Assembly (NCBI GenBank): GCA_004114245.1
Contig: QZWS01000056.1
Coordinates: forward strand, 1 to 32,656
DNA length: 32,656 nt
From: Zoopage sp. CT-All
Lineage: Eukaryota; Zoopagomycota; Zoopagomycetes; Zoopagales; Zoopagaceae
Direction of reading: 5' to 3'
The position numbers were made by a program, and so were the translations under genes. Positions 1 through 7,876 of this stretch are shown piece by piece. The stretch's first letter is position 1; each line of letters opens with the position of its first letter. The notes below the pieces were generated by a model that was given only the letters and a program-made list of their open reading frames with translations, made no database searches and had not been told where the DNA came from.

Positions 1-43
1 ACGACACCGCCTCTACGACCCTACGTCTACACTAGCCTTTACC

Positions 44-1405
44 ATGGTTCACTTCAACGCCTCTGCCCTTGCCGCCGCTGCCATCGTCGCCGCCGCCGCC
101 ACGTCCACCGCCACGCCTCTTAGCGCCGATGTCGCCGTCGGTGCAGAGCTCTCCGTCGGCGCGGGCGGCATCCACGCTGCCGCCGGCATTGCGGGCGGGA
201 TCGAGTTCGGCTCGCTGTGCCGCGACCGCAAGTCGCACGACCACGCCCTGTCGGTGGACCTGCACGCCAAGCTCGACCTCGAGTGCAACTTCCACTCCGT
301 CGACTTCCGCGCGCGCATGAACACCCCCGCGCACATCAAGTACGAGGCCGCGCTGGAAATCTACCACGACGTCATGTACCTCATGCGCCACGCCCTCATG
401 ACCAGGGGCCACCGCCGCATGCACTACCTCATCGAGATCGCCATGATGGTCGCCGACGGCCAGAAGCTGCTTCTCAAGGGCGACGTGCTCAACGGCTCGG
501 ACACGCGCCGGGTGCGTCGCTCCTGGATCCACCACGAGATCCACTCGCTCAAGATCAAGTTCGAGCGGGCCATGTACATCTCGCGCCATCTGCCCAATCT
601 CTGCCTTGCCCAGGACCTCTTCAACTTTGTGATCAGCGGGTCCGTGGCGATTGTCGAGTTCTCGGTCGGCGTGCCCGTGGCCATCGGCGCCGGCATCAGC
701 CTCGCCATCTACGAATCCGCGCATTTCGTCGCCCGCGCCTTCCACTACATGGCGCACGTGCTGCACTGGGCCATCGATGAGATCGAGTTTGCTTTCATCC
801 AGTTCCGCAAGAAGGTCATCAAGCTCGCCAAGAAGATCGGCCACGGCATCCACAAGATTGGCCACGGCATCCACGACGGCGTCGTCGCCATCGGCCACGG
901 CCTGCACTACGTCGGTCACGAAATCAAGGAGGGTCTCGAGGACGGCGCCTCCATCATCGTCGATATCGGCCACCATGCCTTCCACAAGCACTGCCACAAG
1001 GTGTGCCTGATCGATGACTCGTCCAGCTCTAGCTCCAGCTCCAGCTCGTCGAGCAGCTCCTCCAGCAGCTCCTCGGACTCGTCGTCTTCCTCCGACGACT
1101 GCGACTGCGGCCACAAGACTACCGCTTCACTCACCCAGGTCTGCGTCACCGGCGAGGAGTTCTGCACCAAGGAGACCTTCATCGCCCAGGCTCGCGTCTA
1201 CGATATCACCGTGGGCTGGACCAAAAAGGTCGCGCACGAGAAGGTTCAGGAGTGCGCCACCACCATCTTTGCCTCGCTCGATGGCATGAAGGGCGATCTC
1301 GCCGGCCTCGAGGCCAGCATCCTGCCCGCCCTTGCCGCAAACCGCGAGTCCGCTGCCAACGAGACCGATGTCGAGCAGGTCGAGGACTTTCTTGCCGACG
1401 AATAG
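44..1405 (+). CDS. Predicted secreted protein with Gly/His repeats and a serine tract
   Basis: An intronless frame of 453 aa; I do not recognise a family. The ATG lies in a good context (ACCATGG). Residues 1-23 or so form an Ala-rich hydrophobic signal peptide ending near TSTATPLSA. The middle is rich in His and charged helices. Around residues 265-297 a motif recurs four times as IGHGIHK, IGHGIHDGVVA, IGHGLHY and VGHEIKE, which would place His and Gly on one helical face. Residues 326-352 are 19 Ser, Asp, 5 Ser, Asp-Asp, followed by a CDCG motif. The Ser codons are mixed (TCG, TCC, AGC, TCT), so the tract is kept at protein level and is not simple slippage. The C-terminal part has several Cys and an acidic end. 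Secretion is inferred from the signal peptide; metal binding or membrane activity would be a guess. Codon use is GC-rich like the housekeeping genes. Confidence 0.75.
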   Translation: MVHFNASALAAAAIVAAAATSTATPLSADVAVGAELSVGAGGIHAAAGIAGGIEFGSLCRDRKSHDHALSVDLHAKLDLECNFHSVDFRARMNTPAHIKYEAALEIYHDVMYLMRHALMTRGHRRMHYLIEIAMMVADGQKLLLKGDVLNGSDTRRVRRSWIHHEIHSLKIKFERAMYISRHLPNLCLAQDLFNFVISGSVAIVEFSVGVPVAIGAGISLAIYESAHFVARAFHYMAHVLHWAIDEIEFAFIQFRKKVIKLAKKIGHGIHKIGHGIHDGVVAIGHGLHYVGHEIKEGLEDGASIIVDIGHHAFHKHCHKVCLIDDSSSSSSSSSSSSSSSSSSSDSSSSSDDCDCGHKTTASLTQVCVTGEEFCTKETFIAQARVYDITVGWTKKVAHEKVQECATTIFASLDGMKGDLAGLEASILPALAANRESAANETDVEQVEDFLADE

Positions 1406-1775
1406 AGCGACAATGTGTATACAGGCGGTTTAAGCGCCGCTTCCTCTACCACGATGGGCTTGCCAGTTGGTGTTTCTGCTCTCGCGTGACGTTTTCGTGG
1501 GTGTTCCTCTGGTTGGCTAGAATGTTTTTTCACATGCATGCCCATTTCCATGTATCCTTGTCTGGGGCTTTCCTCATCGGCAGCCGCTCAAGCAGCTTGG
1601 CGGAATTGCACTACTAAGCGAGGCAGCTTCATAGCACCAAGTTGGCATAAACAATGAGCGATGATGTAGGCAGTGAGTTCATCACTCGATACTTGTACAA
1701 CAGCTTTTAGAAAAGTCACGATCCCAAGACAACATCGCAACTGCATTCAACTACTCGCCCTTAGTGCTAGATGAG
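1406..1775. other. Intergenic region between convergent genes
   Basis: 370 bp between the stop of the serine-tract gene and the stop of the repeat-bearing secreted gene on the other strand. It should hold both 3' untranslated regions. I see no open frame with coding character, no tRNA-like fold and no notable repeat. Confidence 0.5.
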
Positions 1776-2471
1776 TTATTGGCCATCTTCTGACAGCGTG
1801 CGAGCAAACTCATTACGGAGAGGGTCGCCCCTAACTGGCAGAGATGGATCTTCCGTCAGCGTTCTAGCAAACTCATTACGGAGAGGGTCGCCACTAACTG
1901 GCAGAGACGGATCTTCCGTCAGCGTTCCAGCAACCCTCCTCGGGAAGCCATTCCCACTGGGCGGACGATTACTGTTTGTCGGCGGAGGCGGAGCCATGTT
2001 GCGGTACATTTCCGAATCATTAAACCCAGATACACTGGGGAACTGCGGCGCATCACCCGTCCTTGGATTGGGGAGGCCATCCGGCATAGTTGCAGACGAT
2101 TTAAAGGCGGCCTTCGTCCCATACACAGGGGGCGGGGTCATGCTTTCGGGCCAATTATAGCTTGGTTTAGTATCGGCATCCTTTCCACCTTCAGGGGCAA
2201 GGTCACCGTACATTTTCGCTTCGTCATGCCAGGGCAATTCCTCATGTGAAAAGGGCTGTTTCTTGCTCCGCTCCCTTCCAGGGCGTCGAGTGGAACTCTT
2301 AATATCCGATGGAACTTGCTCATCGTGGCGAGGTCTAGGAATTGATGGACGTCCTGCACCGACCGCAGGACCTACTACCCTAGAAGTAGCAGCGACCTGA
2401 TGGTAGTCCAGAGCGAGGGCGGCGAGGACGGCGACAGCGAGGCCGAGTGCGGAGAAAGTGATTGTGTGCAT
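1776..2471 (-). CDS. Predicted secreted protein with a 21-residue tandem repeat
   Basis: 231 aa, intronless, no recognised family. I place the start at the ATG at 2471 because it is followed directly by a signal peptide (MHTITFSALGLAVAVLAALA) and a likely cleavage site after QVAATS; the open frame extends 38 codons further upstream without hydrophobic or signal character. The mature part is basic, then Pro-rich and disordered-looking, with no Cys. A motif of the type MYxxxAP occurs twice (MYGDLAP near residue 87 and MYRNMAP near 152). The C-terminus carries two copies of a 21-residue repeat beginning RTLTEDPSLPV and a third truncated copy (RTLSEDGQ) that ends the protein. A small, repeat-bearing, disordered secreted protein is typical of fungal effector-like or wall-associated proteins; that role is inference only. 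Confidence 0.65.
   Translation of the reverse strand: MHTITFSALGLAVAVLAALALDYHQVAATSRVVGPAVGAGRPSIPRPRHDEQVPSDIKSSTRRPGRERSKKQPFSHEELPWHDEAKMYGDLAPEGGKDADTKPSYNWPESMTPPPVYGTKAAFKSSATMPDGLPNPRTGDAPQFPSVSGFNDSEMYRNMAPPPPTNSNRPPSGNGFPRRVAGTLTEDPSLPVSGDPLRNEFARTLTEDPSLPVRGDPLRNEFARTLSEDGQ
1786..1933. repeat. 63-bp tandem repeat inside the secreted-protein gene
   Basis: Two units of 63 bp (1786-1848 and 1849-1911) plus a 22-bp partial unit. The units differ at only a few bases (for example cccctaac versus ccactaac). The period is exactly 21 codons, so copy-number changes keep the frame. Confidence 0.9.
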
Positions 2472-2732
2472 TCTTGGGAGGAGTGGGTGCGGTTGGCAGG
2501 ATGGATGTTTCGGTTGGGTTGGTTGGCAAGCGGTTGTGGCGGGAAGATGGAGAGAGAAAAGGCGAACGGGCCGGGACGGCCACACAGCTTTTGTGTCAAT
2601 CGCGAATTGATATCTCTTGTGTCAAAGATCAAATGCCGAAGTGCAGTGCAGAGAAGTTCTAGCGCGTGTAATGCAGGCGTCATGGAGCACACACATCACG
2701 CTGTCTGGGCAACTGCCTACCGCAGCCTATCC

Positions 2733-3119
2733 TCATGGCCAAGCTGCTTCTTCGGCGGGCCGCGGTGCCTTCGGATCACTACTGGTATAAAACCTCGGAT
2801 GATCGAACCCGGTTGGACCAAAGCTACGCGCGTGACCGCCATTTTCTACGGGGTCGCTGTCGCTGTTCGGGCCAAAATTCACCAGTGCCGAAAACCCCTG
2901 CATATCCTCGTGGAGGTCCCTGTGACGCTCCTCGGCGTATGGTTTAAGGGGGGTGCTTCCGAATGTGCGCCTTGGCATGATTGGGAGACGTTGCAAACGC
3001 TGCGACCGGGGAGCATGACGCAGGGCCGAGTTTACGAGAGAGGCGGCCGCGGATGACGCGAGCAGGGTGGTGGCGAGCACGGCGGCGAGCAGGAGCAGTT
3101 TATTGTTCATCATAATCAT
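2733..3119 (-). CDS. Small predicted secreted protein
   Basis: 128 aa, intronless, unrecognised. The N-terminus MIMMNNKLLLLAAVLATTLL followed by ASSAAAS is a clear signal peptide. The mature chain is short, basic at first (RSQRLQRLPIMPRR), then mixed and Pro/Asp-rich, without Cys. The gene reads in the same direction as the previous secreted gene and is divergent from the first secreted kinase, with 189 bp between the two start codons, so the pair may share a promoter. The length, signal peptide and lack of domains make it effector-like, but function is unknown. Confidence 0.6.
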   Translation of the reverse strand: MIMMNNKLLLLAAVLATTLLASSAAASLVNSALRHAPRSQRLQRLPIMPRRTFGSTPLKPYAEERHRDLHEDMQGFSALVNFGPNSDSDPVENGGHARSFGPTGFDHPRFYTSSDPKAPRPAEEAAWP

Positions 3120-3308
3120 GTCGTGTTTTGTATTTGCTGTTGGTGGCTGGAGAGGCGAGATGGTAATGCGAGTGACTGCCTCCCACTCACACCAATCAGA
3201 AAAAGCCCCACAGACAGCTCAATCTCAGCCCAGCAGATCACCAATCTTGCCCAAACAACGCTCACAACACCCAAAACCTCTCCTCGTCCACTCCAACTCC
3301 AATCACCA
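3120..3308. promoter_or_regulatory. Shared divergent promoter of small secreted protein and secreted kinase 1
   Basis: 189 bp separate the ATG codons of the two divergent genes. From about 3206 onward the sequence is CA-rich and nearly identical to the leader of the second kinase (4928-5030), so the 5' leader was copied together with the gene. No TATA box is evident. Confidence 0.45.
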
Positions 3309-4382
3309 ATGCTTTTCAATATCCTCATCCTTTTGCTTGCTGTCGCATCCACCGCCCTTGCGTCGTCAAGACAAGGCGCTCGGTATCCTGTGATCAAAGA
3401 CAAGCATAAAGTTGAGATAGGTCGCTTCTCAAAAGGCGACCCGTTTGTAAAACCAAAAAGGCATGTCAAAGTCCGATTCGCCACAGACAATGGCCCTGAA
3501 GAAGAAGCAGGTGATGGTCTGGCACAGGCACCAACAAAGTACCCAATTGCTGTCGCTCTCAAATGCTCACGAAGAGCGCTCAAGCCTAAGACGCCTTCCG
3601 TATATAACCTTCGCGAGGAGTTCCAACTGCACCGTGCCGCATCCAAAATCTCCTCCGATGTACTCCCTGTCTACAATTTTATTGAAAAACCATCAGGAAA
3701 AGACTGTTTCACAATGTCATTTGCGAGCAATGGGGATCTTTGGCAGTTGATGGAAAATGCGGGATCGTTGGAGATCAACCCCAACCCCATGCCCAAGTCC
3801 CTTATTGAGGTTGTTATATTCCGCATTGCTCGCGCCCTCGCCGCACTCCACAAAAACGGTATTGTACATCGTGATGTGAAAGAAGATAATGTGGTCATGA
3901 CTGATGATGGGTCATTCAAGCTTTTTGATTTTGGCTATGCAATCCACAATGAACAATCGAGCCAGAAGCGGCTGCTTTCACCCTTTGGCGCAAAAGATCG
4001 AATTGCGCCGGAATATTTAGCTTCCAAAACTAAATTCCGGGATGAATATCCCACAGACCAACGACCAGCCGATATATATGCGCTTGGCCATATGCTTGGG
4101 ATTTTTCTGTCAACCCAGCATGCAGAAAATGCCCACATGAGAAATCTCGCTGACAATATGTGTGCTGAGTCATCCAAGCGGTTCACTGCTGAGCAAGTTA
4201 TGCAGGACATTGCACTGAAGACAGCAGCTAAATTTATCACCAAAGATGACAACCTTGCCATGGCGGAACTGAAGCAAGTGGCTGAGGAAGAGGGTGGTCC
4301 AGTCGAGTGGGCCAAAGTTGAAGAATGGTTGCACAGCGCAAAGTCTGTTCCTGTTCAGCCCAGTGAGAAGCCTGCCAATTGA
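3309..4382 (+). CDS. Secreted protein kinase-like protein, copy 1 (DFG intact)
   Basis: 357 aa, intronless. I start at 3309 because it gives a signal peptide (MLFNILILLLAVASTALASS) identical to that of copy 2; the frame is open further upstream but that part is leader. Kinase landmarks: VALK Lys85, a helix-C-like REEF near 103, catalytic loop HRDVKEDN with Asp189, Lys191 and Asn194, DFG at 207-209, and APE at 233-235, followed by DQRPADIYALG matching subdomain IX. A normal glycine-rich loop before Lys85 is not visible; residues 41-80 are charged and variable instead. The sequence therefore shows a probable active kinase that enters the secretory route. It could act in the ER/Golgi lumen or outside the cell; the substrate is unknown. 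Composition is AT-richer than the housekeeping genes. Confidence 0.85.
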   Translation: MLFNILILLLAVASTALASSRQGARYPVIKDKHKVEIGRFSKGDPFVKPKRHVKVRFATDNGPEEEAGDGLAQAPTKYPIAVALKCSRRALKPKTPSVYNLREEFQLHRAASKISSDVLPVYNFIEKPSGKDCFTMSFASNGDLWQLMENAGSLEINPNPMPKSLIEVVIFRIARALAALHKNGIVHRDVKEDNVVMTDDGSFKLFDFGYAIHNEQSSQKRLLSPFGAKDRIAPEYLASKTKFRDEYPTDQRPADIYALGHMLGIFLSTQHAENAHMRNLADNMCAESSKRFTAEQVMQDIALKTAAKFITKDDNLAMAELKQVAEEEGGPVEWAKVEEWLHSAKSVPVQPSEKPAN

Positions 4383-4577
4383 ATGGTATATTCTTGAATA
4401 CAGTTGGATTCCATATTAGAAGATTGTGAGAGTCTTTAGATGGTGTCAGGCCTGCAGTCTAGAGACAGAGTGATGGCTCTCTTTTCTTCATCCAGCCAAC
4501 ACAAATACTTGCCAGATGGGTAAAAAGACAACAGTCACTACTACAGTCACCCCTTGATATATGCTATATGGCACATA

Positions 4578-4692
4578 TGTTAGAATATAGGGTAATTGGG
4601 CAAGATCATTAGGATGTAGGTCAGGAAGATGTAGTAGAAAAAAGCTTTCTTTTACAAAGCTATGTGGCCATGACAGTCTCTTATACTATTGA
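4578..4692 (+). repeat. Dispersed repeat, left copy
   Basis: This stretch matches 32478-32590 in the same orientation over roughly 115 bp, including GAATATAGGGTAATTGGGCA, an AGGATGTAG block, GTGGCCATGACAGTCTC and TCTTATACTA. Differences are scattered substitutions and single-base indels. It looks like an old transposable-element remnant; no coding part is present. Confidence 0.8.
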
Positions 4693-4855
4693 GAGTAATG
4701 CAAATCCATTTCCCATGGGCACATGGACCCACTGACTATGTACATACACTACAACTGAGTCTGAACATCCTGAAGATGTTCCAACACCATTAACCATGCT
4801 AGGTCAAAGGTAGCTGTTAACTTGGTCTTGGCAGCAACAAGGTGCTTGCCCGTGA

Positions 4856-4882
4856 TCTCTTATACTACTGAATGGCACTATT
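4856..4882 (+). repeat. Short further piece of the dispersed repeat
   Basis: The 27 bases starting TCTCTTATACTACTGAATGG are identical to 32576-32602. In the right-hand copy this piece follows directly on the homologous part, whereas here 160-odd bp intervene and the TCTCTTATACTA end is present twice (4677 and 4856). The left copy has therefore been split or partly duplicated. Confidence 0.75.
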
Positions 4883-5030
4883 CAAAGGGTAGCTGCCATA
4901 GCACAACAGTCATTGCTGCGGTTTTTTACCCCACAGACAACAAGCCACAAATCAACTGATCACCGATCTTGCCCAAACAACGCTCACAACACCCAAAGCC
5001 TCTCCTCGTCCACTCCAACTCCAATCACCA

Positions 5031-6098
5031 ATGCTTTTCAATATCCTCATCCTTTTGCTTGCTGTCGCATCCACCGCCCTTGCGTCGTCAAGACAAGGCG
5101 CTCGGTATCCTGCGATCAAAGACAAGCATAAAGCTGAGATAGGTCGCTTCTCAAAAGGCAAACCGTTTGTAGAACCATTAGCTAAGGTCAAAGTCCGAGT
5201 TGCCACAGACAATGGCCCTGCTCAAAATGCAGGCAATGGTCTGGCACAAGCACCAACAAAGTATCCAACTGATGTCGCTCTCAAATGTTCGCGGATTGTG
5301 TTCACGCCTGGGATGTCTTCCAACGACAACATTCGCGAGGAGTTCCAATTGCATCGTGCCGCGTCCAAAATCTCCTCCGATGTGCTCCCTGTCTTCAACT
5401 TTATTGAAAAACCATCAGGAAAAGATTGTTTCACAATGACGCTTGCAAGAAACGGGGATCTTATGCAGTTGATGTATAATGCGGGAGCATTGGAGATCAA
5501 CCCCAACCCCATGCCCAAGCCCCTTATTGAGGTTGTTATATTCCGCATTGCTCGCGCCCTCGCCGCGCTCCACAAAAAGGGCATTGTACATCGTGATGTG
5601 AAAGAAGATAATGTGATCATGACTGACGAGGGGTCATTTAAGCTTTTTGATTTTGACTGTGCAATCCACAATGAACAATCGAGTCAGAAGCGGCTGCATG
5701 GACACTTCGGCACAGAAACGCTGATTGCGCCCGAATATTTAACTTTTCAAGGTGAATTCCGGGACAAATATCCCACAGACCAACGACCAGCTGATATATA
5801 TGCGCTTGGTGAAATGCTTAGCAGTCTTATGCCATTCTCGTATGGAGAATATACCGACATGAGAAATCTCGCATGGCATATGCATGCCGATCAATCCGAG
5901 CGATTCACTGCTGAGCAGGTTATGCACGATGTTGGACTGAAGACCGCAGCCAAATTTATCACCAACGATGACAGCCTTGCCATGGTGGAACTGAAGCAAG
6001 TGGCCGAGGAAGAGGGTGGTCCAGCCGAGTGGGCCAAAGTCGTAGAGTGGCTGCACAGGGCAAAGTTTGTTCAGCACAGTGGGCAACCTGCCAATTGA
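5031..6098 (+). CDS. Secreted protein kinase-like protein, copy 2 (DFG changed to DFD)
   Basis: 355 aa, intronless, colinear with copy 1 without large indels. The signal peptide is identical for the first 20 residues. VALK Lys85, REEF near 103, HRDVKEDN (Asp189, Asn194) and APE at 233-235 are kept, but the magnesium-binding DFG is DFD (207-209, LFDFDCAI), that is Gly209 to Asp. The Asp that binds magnesium remains, so activity may be altered rather than lost. Divergence from copy 1 is concentrated at residues 44-52, 63-70, 88-101, 223-243 and 261-292, while other stretches are identical. This looks like paralogues with changing surface regions. Role and substrate unknown; a pseudokinase or regulator of copy 1 is one option. 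Confidence 0.83.
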   Translation: MLFNILILLLAVASTALASSRQGARYPAIKDKHKAEIGRFSKGKPFVEPLAKVKVRVATDNGPAQNAGNGLAQAPTKYPTDVALKCSRIVFTPGMSSNDNIREEFQLHRAASKISSDVLPVFNFIEKPSGKDCFTMTLARNGDLMQLMYNAGALEINPNPMPKPLIEVVIFRIARALAALHKKGIVHRDVKEDNVIMTDEGSFKLFDFDCAIHNEQSSQKRLHGHFGTETLIAPEYLTFQGEFRDKYPTDQRPADIYALGEMLSSLMPFSYGEYTDMRNLAWHMHADQSERFTAEQVMHDVGLKTAAKFITNDDSLAMVELKQVAEEEGGPAEWAKVVEWLHRAKFVQHSGQPAN

Positions 6099-6427
6099 AT
6101 GGTCTATCCCTGAATACAGTTGGATTTGATATAAGAATAGCGCGAGAGTCATTAGATAGTAAGTTAGAGATAAATTAGAAGCACATTCCTCAACATTCAA
6201 GCTGAGACTGAGTAGAATATACTATCAAGTATGTCCATTTATTACCATTATATATCATTATCTTAGGAAAAGGCACCATATAAGAATAATAGGTCCCTGC
6301 ATATCTATGCCCTAATAGGCTGCTTTGTCTCTTCCTTGTTCAATTAGTGCCTACTATGATGTCCAAGTCCATGTTCAGTCACAGCATGCTGACTCAGCCT
6401 CATCTCACAGTAAACTCCGCATTCACC
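6099..6427. other. Intergenic region upstream of the ZNG1-type gene
   Basis: 329 bp. The first 60 bp belong to the kinase duplication; the rest is AT-rich (ATTATATATCATTATCTTAG) and should contain the promoter and leader of the next gene. In-frame ATGs at 6356 and 6359 precede the chosen start but lack a good context. Confidence 0.45.
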
Positions 6428-7812
6428 ATGTCCGACGACGGAGACGCTCCGCCACTGCTCGTCCCGATCCCGGACGCCACCGACGCGCACTCACTCCCAC
6501 CGTCTTCCCGATCTCGCACGCCCGTTGTCATCCTCACCGGGTTTCTCGGCGCCGGCAAATCAACCCTCATCAACCACATTCTCACCTCGTCCGACCATGA
6601 CCTGCGCGTCGCCGTCGTCATGAATGATTACGAAGACGGCGCGGAGATCGAGCGCAGGGTGAGCGTGGCCAAGGCGGGCGGCAAGGAGCGATATGATGGG
6701 TGGATTGGGTTGGCGAATGGATGTCTGTGTTGTTCCGTCAAGTGAGTGTGCAGTCAAGTGGTCGTCTGTCGGTTTAACCGCATTTTATGGCAGGGATGTG
6801 AGTGTCAAGGCGATCGAGGATATGGTTATGGCATCGTCGCAGGGCATTGATCTCGTGCTCGTGGAAGCCGCAGGCGCCGCAGATCCCGGTGCGCATCCCG
6901 GTGTCGTCATCAGGAGTTTAGTTGCTCATGCTTCATAGTCAAACTGATATCCATGTTTTGGCTGGACGAAAGGTTGGAAAGCTGTTTGAGACTCGACGGT
7001 GTGATTGCAATGGTTGATGCGTCGCGACTCCATCTGGTATGCCCTATTCATCCGCAATCATCCGCTTACCTCCTCATAGCTAACCAGCGGCAGCGCAAAC
7101 AGCTATGCAGAGCTCATGGCGCGGCAAATTGGAGTTGCCGACCGTGTCATTCTTAACAAGCGTGATCTCATTCCATCCACCGATGCTGCTGGTGCCTATG
7201 AATCGGTCGTACTAAACATCAATCCCACTGCAAACTTACATTGGACTGAGTATGCCAGGTATCTATCCCTTAGCCATCGCCTTTTATCATAACTATCCGT
7301 TTCAGCATACCTGTGGAGTTGCTCACCACGATTGCCTCGTTCGAAACCAATGCAGCGTTCGCTTGGCGCCAGACTATTCGGACGCCGGAGACTCGCAAGG
7401 CTACAGCGGTTAACCACCAGGTAGGCCCATCATTTCACAATCGCACACTCTCGCACACTCTCCATCTCGTTACCACCAACTCACGCTATGCTAGGTCTCG
7501 TCATGCGTGCTTCAATTTGACCATGCCGTGGACATTGTCGCATTCGAGTCCCGGCTACAGCAGCTTCTCTGGGACCCGCTCACAGCGCCCACGACGCTCA
7601 CAACTTCCACAACGCCCACGTCCGTGCTTCGTGTCAAAGGCATCCTCGCCGCATCCGATGGAGTCGTGTACGCAGTGCAGGCTGCAGGACAGCTGTACGA
7701 TTTGGAACCACTCCAGCATGTCGATGTGTTGGCCGATACGTCCATCCTCCTGCTGGTCGGAGAACAGCTCAACTCTGATCACCTTCGAAAATACTTTCAC
7801 GCATCAATATAG
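6428..7812 (+). CDS. ZNG1: Zinc-regulated GTPase metalloprotein activator (COG0523/CobW family)
   Basis: Six exons: 6428-6741, 6794-6888, 6939-7036, 7080-7258, 7306-7420, 7495-7812; introns of 52, 50, 43, 47 and 74 nt; 372 aa. All frames join exactly. The Walker A motif is GFLGAGKST (38-46), the metal-binding CxCC motif is in NGCLCCSVK (99-102), a family-typical ADPVKLISMFWLDE block spans the second intron, and NKRD is the guanine-specificity motif. The C-terminal CobW domain contains RVKGILA. The N-terminus PPLLVPIP resembles the short LVP motif by which ZNG1 proteins dock on the zinc finger of methionine aminopeptidase 1, although the Cys of that motif is absent. Start chosen at 6428 for its CACCATG context. 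Known role: GTP-driven delivery of zinc to client enzymes in the cytosol. Confidence 0.92.
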
Positions 7813-7876
7813 TTCTTGTCGAAGTATCAAATAAGTTCGTATTTTCAAACACAGACCTCAACCAACCCTGCTGAGA

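Larger units (their letters stand above)
4383..5030. other. AT-rich spacer between the kinase copies
   Basis: About 650 bp from the stop of kinase 1 to the start of kinase 2. It contains the tail of duplication block A, the dispersed repeat copy described separately (4578-4692, 4856-4882) and the leader of block B from about 4928. No coding frame is supported. Confidence 0.6.
3206..6160 (+). repeat. Direct duplication of about 1.23 kb carrying the two secreted kinases
   Basis: Block A (about 3206-4442) and block B (about 4928-6160) align along their whole length: a CA-rich leader of roughly 100 bp, the full coding region, and about 60 bp after the stop (both contain GAATACAGTTGGAT). They are separated by about 485 bp of AT-richer sequence. 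The leader and the first 90 codons are the most similar parts, while segments of the kinase domain have diverged strongly. Confidence 0.9.

Noticed and set aside
32-1114. 360-codon open frame on the minus strand
   Set aside because: Antisense to the serine-tract secreted gene; the Ser codons force a long open frame on the other strand. No start context or family.
2733-3119. RxLR-type host-translocation motif in the small secreted proteins
   Set aside because: RSQRLQRL and similar basic stretches do not match RxLR with a following acidic motif, and the organism looks fungal, not oomycete.
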